From NCBI RefSeq assembly GCF_037042905.1, contig NC_087257.1, positions 14,916,001 through 14,980,000 on the forward strand: a stretch of DNA of 64,000 nucleotides, given 5' to 3'. Each line of letters opens with the position of its first letter. Within the stretch, counting starts at the first letter, position 1. The notes beneath the pieces were generated by a model. That model had not been told where the DNA came from and made no database searches. It saw only the letters and a program-made list of their open reading frames with translations. A program made the position numbers and the translations under genes. The stretch comes from Lytechinus pictus (Eukaryota; Echinodermata; Echinoidea; Temnopleuroida; Toxopneustidae). Positions 58,773-64,000 of the stretch are shown here, in pieces.

Positions 58773-58830
58773 CTGCGTTGGGAAGAAGGAATGTATAAAG
58801 AGATGTTTAGAGGCTTCACCTTGGACATAT

Positions 58831-58963
58831 TGGCCCGAATTCACAAAGGTGGTTTCATTTAAACCCATGTTTTTTTAAACCACTTATGTGGATCGCATAA
58901 TTAGTAAAACCCACGGTTTAAACCATGGTTTTTGCAAAAACCACCTTTGTGAATTTGGGCCAT
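58831..58963. mobile_element. Foldback MITE, about 130 bp
   Basis: TGGCCCGAATTCACAAAGGT at the left and ACCTTTGTGAATTTGGGCCA at the right are inverted repeats with a short spacer. It lies 60 bases upstream of exon 1's acceptor. Confidence 0.78.
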
Positions 58964-59015
58964 TGTGTTTACCTGAATTAAATTTAATTTAAATTCAAGG
59001 TCATTTCCATCAATC

Positions 59016-59566
59016 CTGGATCCTGAGGGGCACTTCCATTGACGAGTGGATACCATGCGTGACCATGGGGTTTCGAAAAGCACCCTAAACAAGCATTTTC
59101 CATGTTCTGAAAATGCAAACCCTTAACAAGTATTGGCGTGTGAAACCCTACCCTTAACAAGTATTGGAAACAGAACGGTACCCTTGACAAGTGTTCCCTG
59201 AATTGACTCCCTAAACAATAAGTACAACGATATCTTGTTTGTTATGTCACAGACTTTACCGTCACTTCCATTGGATTTAATACCACTCCACACACCTCGC
59301 TCAAATCGGACCCTAAACACGTAGTGTTGGGGAAAAAAGTACATCCTTTATAAAGTATATAAGTCTTTTTATACCCTCCCAAATTGGACCGTAAACACAT
59401 AGTTTTCCTATAAGTGAAAGATATACCCTTTTTCATTATCTTAGTGTTTTTGACACCCTTATTACGTTACGTAAGTGCCCTATCTTAAAAAATATATCCT
59501 TTTTACATGTGTCTCGGTCACGCATGGTATCCACTCGTCAATGGAAGTGGTCCCCGGGTCCTGGAT
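59016..59566. mobile_element. MITE with about 45-bp inverted repeats
   Basis: CACTTCCATTGACGAGTGGA then TACCATGCGTGACC (59031-59064) is inverted at 59518-59550 (CGCATGGTATCCACTCGTCA then ATGGAAGTG). The interior has repeats of CCCTTAACAAGTATTGG. Confidence 0.75.
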
Positions 59567-59587
59567 GTAGCATACAATACCAGTCAG

Positions 59588-59688
59588 TGATCTTTAACTC
59601 GATATTACCTGTAAAGCCAGAGAACAATCCACTGAATCTATTGCTCTCTGGTTTTACAGGTAGGCCTAATAGTGAGTTAAAGATAGAT
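59588..59688. repeat. Hairpin-forming inverted repeat
   Basis: ATCTTTAACTC, ATTACCTGTAAAGCCAGAGA and the inverse TCTCTGGTTTTACAGGTA, GAGTTAAAGAT are separated by a spacer of about 20 bp. Confidence 0.65.
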
Positions 59689-59689
59689 G

Positions 59690-61780
59690 TTAGTGTAGAA
59701 ACATCATATCTGCCCCTACTTACTGCCTTACCTTTTTTTAGCCTCCCCATAATATCAACTAAAAATCAATTTCCAATGCCTAAATTTGGGGGTAGGCCCA
59801 GTCCCTCAATATTCTGGTAATATTTCGTAACCATATTTTTTTTTATCTGAAAACATTTTTCAGACTCGAGTTTGGGTCACCTGATCTGACCTTGTTTCCC
59901 ATCCGTTCAAAATTACCGACAGTGACCCAACCAGACCCAGCAATGGACCATGGCATATGGCAGCCACTCAAGTTCTGCCCCCCCCTGCTCCATTCTAACA
60001 TTAGCAGGTGGATTCAATTCATGCTCTTATCTCGACACATTTTTTTTAAAATCAACTCACATATCTACGTGACGTCATAGTCATGACTGTATCAGTCGAG
60101 GCCTAAACAATTTAATATTGCACATCTAGTCAGTGCTGCCCCCCCCCCCCGGGGGGGGGGGGTACTTGAATTATACTTATGTGTCACACTAAAGTCAAAT
60201 AGGGGGCTCTGGAACTATATCTTGGTCTTAAAACAGGGGTCTCCGGAACTCATTAGATCGTCGGCGTAGCATGGTAGCGGCTATGTAAAAATGCGCACAT
60301 CTTGCTAGATTCATATCAGGCCAGCGCTAGCTAGCTCCGGGCAGTTTGGACTTTGGAGCTTCAGCGCGGCCCAGCTTATGGCTCCGTGCCGATCGAGCTC
60401 GCTGCTCTGACTGGCCAAGTAATCCATTATGGGCACACACTGGAACAAGAAACCACAAATTTGATTTTGAGGGTCTCCAGCTCTAGAATGGGGAAAAATA
60501 GGATTTTCTATGACTGCTGCCACCCATGTGAAGAAATCTTATTCTTTATTTTGTTTTATCCCTTTTTCAAACCTAAAAACCAATTTTTCTTTAAAATTTT
60601 GAAAAACATACAAAAAATCATCATTCTTGAAGTTTTTGAAACTGAAATAGTATCAAACTCCCGACACCAAGTTCCAGTAATCACAGTATTAATAATTTAG
60701 GTCTAACATGAACTGGTACTGTCTGAAGACGTGTCAAGGTCCCCGGGGCAAACATCAGACTTAACGTTAGACATCAAATGATCAATACTATAGATCTTGG
60801 CCTGGGGGAAAATCATGAAAATCGTATAACTTTTTTACTTTTTAGTGACGTGTCACTAAGTAGTAATCCCCTTAAAAAATACTAGGATGAACCCTATATT
60901 GGCAGCCCGTCTAGTACCTAAATATAAAAAGGGTTGATTGTAAAAATTGACCAAGGCAACAGCATTTCGCCATCAATTCTCAAGCTTCATGCAGCTGGAA
61001 CAGCAGCAAGAACGTACCGCGCCAACTCAGGTAGCTCCGCCGCGCCGCTGACGAGGCCCGAGCCCGGCTCTGCAGCTCTGTCTGGTCAGTTGCCAGTTGG
61101 AGTCTGGAGAGAGTGCTGCGTGCGCGAAGTGACAAGTAATCAAGATTGAATGATGGATAATCAGATTAGTTAGAGACTAAAGAGTCTAGAGCTGTGAGAA
61201 AACACTAGGATATAATTTTCGTAAATCCCTAGTAATCTCTCAATTCCTTACCAAGAAGAAAACAGTAAATAACAATCCGCTTTTTTATCGGGTGGCGTTT
61301 CCAAAGGCAATGCAATGTGTGGTCATCAAATGCAATTCACACTATCACAGATTATAAATTGGTCTCTTTTTCAGTTTTAATGTATTAACATTTCTCTAAT
61401 AAAAATACGTTTTTCAAATAAACTTTCACGATTCTTGTATTGTCAATCTAATCTGTCGAAAATAATGTGCATCCAAAAACAAGATATTAATTTGGTGATA
61501 TCTAATGATGAAGTAACGATTTAAATACGATTTCAAGGTTTCATTTTGCTTTTCGTCAAGACTATTAGGGAATTTCCCTAATAAAAGGTCGTGGCACTGG
61601 GTGGGTGATGACATTATGGAGGTAGGGTTATTGATCAGATTATATTCTGGTACCTAATTACTGATGAGCCGTCTGCAAAGTAACATTTCCAACATTTTTT
61701 CGTTAAATTAAACTGGATGCAATTGTTGTTATGCTCATGCATCTGATAACGCCCTCTTTCATAAATCTTGAAGGTGACAA
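59690..61780. other. Repeat-rich region right of the last recognised exon
   Basis: Contains a C11/G12 palindromic run at about 60139-60161 and a GC-rich patch at 61015-61120. No exon of the SVEP1-like gene or other gene was recognised. Confidence 0.45.
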
Positions 61781-61784
61781 TGTC

Positions 61785-63958
61785 AGCACTAGCGTACCTA
61801 AGGGGGGGCAGACCCCCTGACGAGTCACAAGCAAAAAAAAGGAAAGAAAAGAAATAAAAAAGAAAAGAGGAAAAAATTAAGAGAGGTAAAAAAGGGGGAA
61901 CGGGAAATAGAAGAAAGAGTTTAAGAGAAAGGAGAAAGCAAAAACTGGACTGCAGACTGTCGGAAAAATGATAAAGTTTCGGGCACACGGGGCTAGCTGT
62001 TCCAACTGATTCGGTTTTTCAGTTCCACCATCTTGGCCGGTAAATGTCAATTAAACTATACAATTTGATCGGTAAATTGTTATTTTTACGCAATGCGACT
62101 TTTAGAGCTCTCTGTACCGATAGTGAGGAAGGACTGGAATGACCAGGGACAGGAAAAAGGTAGAGAACAACTTTAAGGTAATATAATTATAACAATATAA
62201 ATTTCGCTCGCGCTACGCGCTCGCATCAATTTTCCAGTTGGATATTTAAAATAAATGTTTTGTTTTCAGGTTGAAATATCAAAAATTTTCAGCTCGCACT
62301 TCGAGCTCGCGTCAATTTATTAGTTAGAAACCCGATTTGTTCACGGTTACAAAAAGTGCTTATAATATCAAGTTCTTAGGTCGGAATATCAAACATTTCA
62401 GCTCGAGCTTCGCACTCGCATTAGAATGTAAAGTTTTTAGGTCGAAATATAAAAAAATTTCAGCTCGCGCTTCGCGCTCACACCAATTAACTGTTTTTAA
62501 CTACCATCTTGTTCAAAGTTTAAAAAAGTGCTTAGAATGTCCGCTTTTCAGGGGGGAATATCTCAAATTTTCAGCTCGCTCTTCGCGCCCGCATCAATTA
62601 ATATTCAGTAAGAAACTAAATTGTTCATGGTTACTAAAAGTGCTTAGAATATCCAGTTCTTAAGTCGGAATATCAAAAGTTTTAGCTCGCGCTTTGCGCT
62701 CGCACGACAGTTTAGATACCCATCCTGTAAAAGTGCTTAGAATGTCTAGTGTCCAGTTAGGAATATCAAATTTTTTAGCTCGCGCTTCGCGCTCGCATAC
62801 TTTATTAAGGAAGATACCCATCCTTTTCATAATTAAGTGCACAAAATTTATTATTTCAGGTCTAAAATTTTTAGAAAAAATTCAGCTCGCGCTTCGCGCT
62901 CGCAATTATTATTTAAGTGTAAATTGTTAGGCACGTGAAAAAGAAAGTGAAGACTTTTTGGTGGGTGGGGCTTGTCAAATTTTTTGTAAACAAAAATGTC
63001 CCCCTTGAAAATCCTGGATCTGCCCCTGGGTTGGATATAGATGAGTGTCGGACGTCGGTAATCGGTACTGATATCTGTCAGTAATTAAGGACCTCCACCT
63101 CCACCATCTGCTTATTACCATCCCCCTTTCTATCCTATGTATCCGCTTATCTATCTTTCCCCAATTTCAATTCCCTCAACCTTCTGACATTCCTGCCAGT
63201 GAGTGATTTTCCCCCATATCTAGTGATATATCATATATTTTCACGTTCATATTTATTTTTTACGAGTGAATGGATGCATTTATTTTTGTTTTAACTGTGT
63301 ATATGGAAATAAAACAAATGCAAATCAATACAATGCAACTGATTTCAATGTCAAATACCTCTTTTATATATACCCAGGAATTGGGAACATATTGGGAACA
63401 TAAAACACCTTTAAAGAGGGATAAAAGAATTATTTTCATATATAAACATTGCAATACCACTTGATTAGAAATATATCGATCACGATCCAATACATTTCAT
63501 TTGTGGAATGATATACAAAAGATAGTAAATATCAGTAGTAGCAAGATCCCAACTGTTTTATTGGACAAGCCCTAGGTAACCTTTCCCACCTTCATTGCCA
63601 CTTCCAGACCTACACATCCAAGCGTGTAGGGCCTATGGGGGGATGGGCTGCAAAATGCATGGCAACGAGGTCTGCGAGGTGCCCGAATATCCTCGTGTAT
63701 TGGTAATTTTATGACCGAATGTATAATTTCTGCACGTTTCACATCATGTAAAAGGCTATGATAATAATTGAAAAAAATGTTCATTCGCTTCGCTCGCTCG
63801 AAAATTAAAAACTGTGAAGTTGATATTTGGGCAATGATTATCAGCCCCCTTGAAAAGATTGTGCCTATACGTCCATGCCTACTACCCCCCCCCCCCCAAC
63901 TTGCTCATCCTTGTCGCTTGCCCCCCCCCCCTGACGAAATATGCCAGGTACGCCACTG
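61785..63958. mobile_element. Probable inverted-repeat element with GC-palindrome array
   Basis: Ends GCGTACCTAAGGGGGGGCAG with CCCCCTGACGAG and the inverted CCCCCCCCCCTGACGAAATA with AGGTACGCCACTGA suggest one large element or two related ones. The inside includes the array at 62195-62930. The central 63000-63780 stretch shows no gene. Confidence 0.45.
62195..62930 (-). repeat. Array of AGCTCGCGCTTCGCGCTCGC units
   Basis: About eight units of roughly 70-120 bp, each with CAGCTCGCGCTTCGCGCTCG or a variant followed by CATCAATT-like sequence. It is the inverse of the units at 33330-33800. Confidence 0.75.
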
Positions 63959-63974
63959 ACTGCCAGGGAGCCCT

Positions 63975-64000
63975 CGGGTGTGTGTGTGTGTGTGTGTGTA
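63975..64000 (+). repeat. (TG)n microsatellite
   Basis: TG dinucleotide run up to the window edge. Confidence 0.85.

Noticed and set aside
57500..57597. Possible tRNA gene on the minus strand
   Set aside because: The acceptor stem does not close and a SINE body with GACAAG tail follows, so it is a SINE head.
60353..61149. Plus-strand ORFs in a GC-rich patch
   Set aside because: Located in repeat sequence next to poly-C/poly-G runs, with no domain or splice support.

Overview
The window looks like echinoderm genomic DNA, most likely a sea urchin. Genes are split into short exons, there are large numbers of CCP (sushi) and HYR (hyalin repeat) modules, and the introns are packed with Penelope-like, CR1/L2-like, tRNA-SINE and short inverted-repeat elements. 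The species assignment is inference from gene content and repeat style. No bacterial gene organisation, CRISPR array or replication origin is seen.

Most of the window is an internal part of one large gene on the minus strand, running from 58772 down to 279. I could define 28 exons from reading frame, splice sites and intron phase. They join without a phase conflict into about 1,895 residues. In protein order they give CCP, CCP, HYR, five CCP, HYR (split over two exons), three CCP, HYR (split), three CCP, HYR, two CCP, HYR, HYR, CCP, a linker with a furin-like site, a linker with an in-frame 51-bp minisatellite, and two cysteine-rich ephrin-receptor-like (GCC2/GCC3) modules. The last part (CCP-CCP-HYR-HYR-CCP-linker-ephrin-like) is the order known for the N-terminal half of SVEP1. 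I therefore call it an SVEP1-like extracellular protein. Its first exon(s) would lie beyond the right edge and the EGF/pentraxin part beyond the left edge. The 17.8-kb intron between 36986 and 19136 leaves open that two neighbouring genes are present.

Inside that large intron, on the plus strand, lies an intact single-exon reading frame (24509-26023). It encodes the two DNA-binding domains of a Tigger/pogo transposase and the family's C-terminal helical tail, but no DDE nuclease domain. It is a candidate domesticated transposase-derived DNA-binding protein.

Mobile DNA by region: 1-272, end of an inverted-repeat element carrying tandem repeats; 1014-5562, a Penelope-like element with 331-bp direct repeats and a broken ORF; 6152-8620, a 5'-truncated LINE with an open 716-codon RT frame; 13.1-13.5, 15.4-16.3 and 21.5-22.7 kb, decayed LINE 3' ends; about eight tRNA-derived SINEs; a series of TTAA-flanked MITEs between 26 and 46 kb, several nested; a 48-49 kb block with an interrupted tRNA-like sequence and a Harbinger-like MITE; and 59-64 kb, mainly repeat sequence.

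Three exon borders of the SVEP1-like gene have been multiplied locally: splice acceptors plus exon starts at 52.3-52.9 kb, splice donors at 16.3-17.3 kb, and half an exon at 8.6-8.8 kb. Together with the coding minisatellite this points to repeated small tandem duplication at the gene's exon edges.
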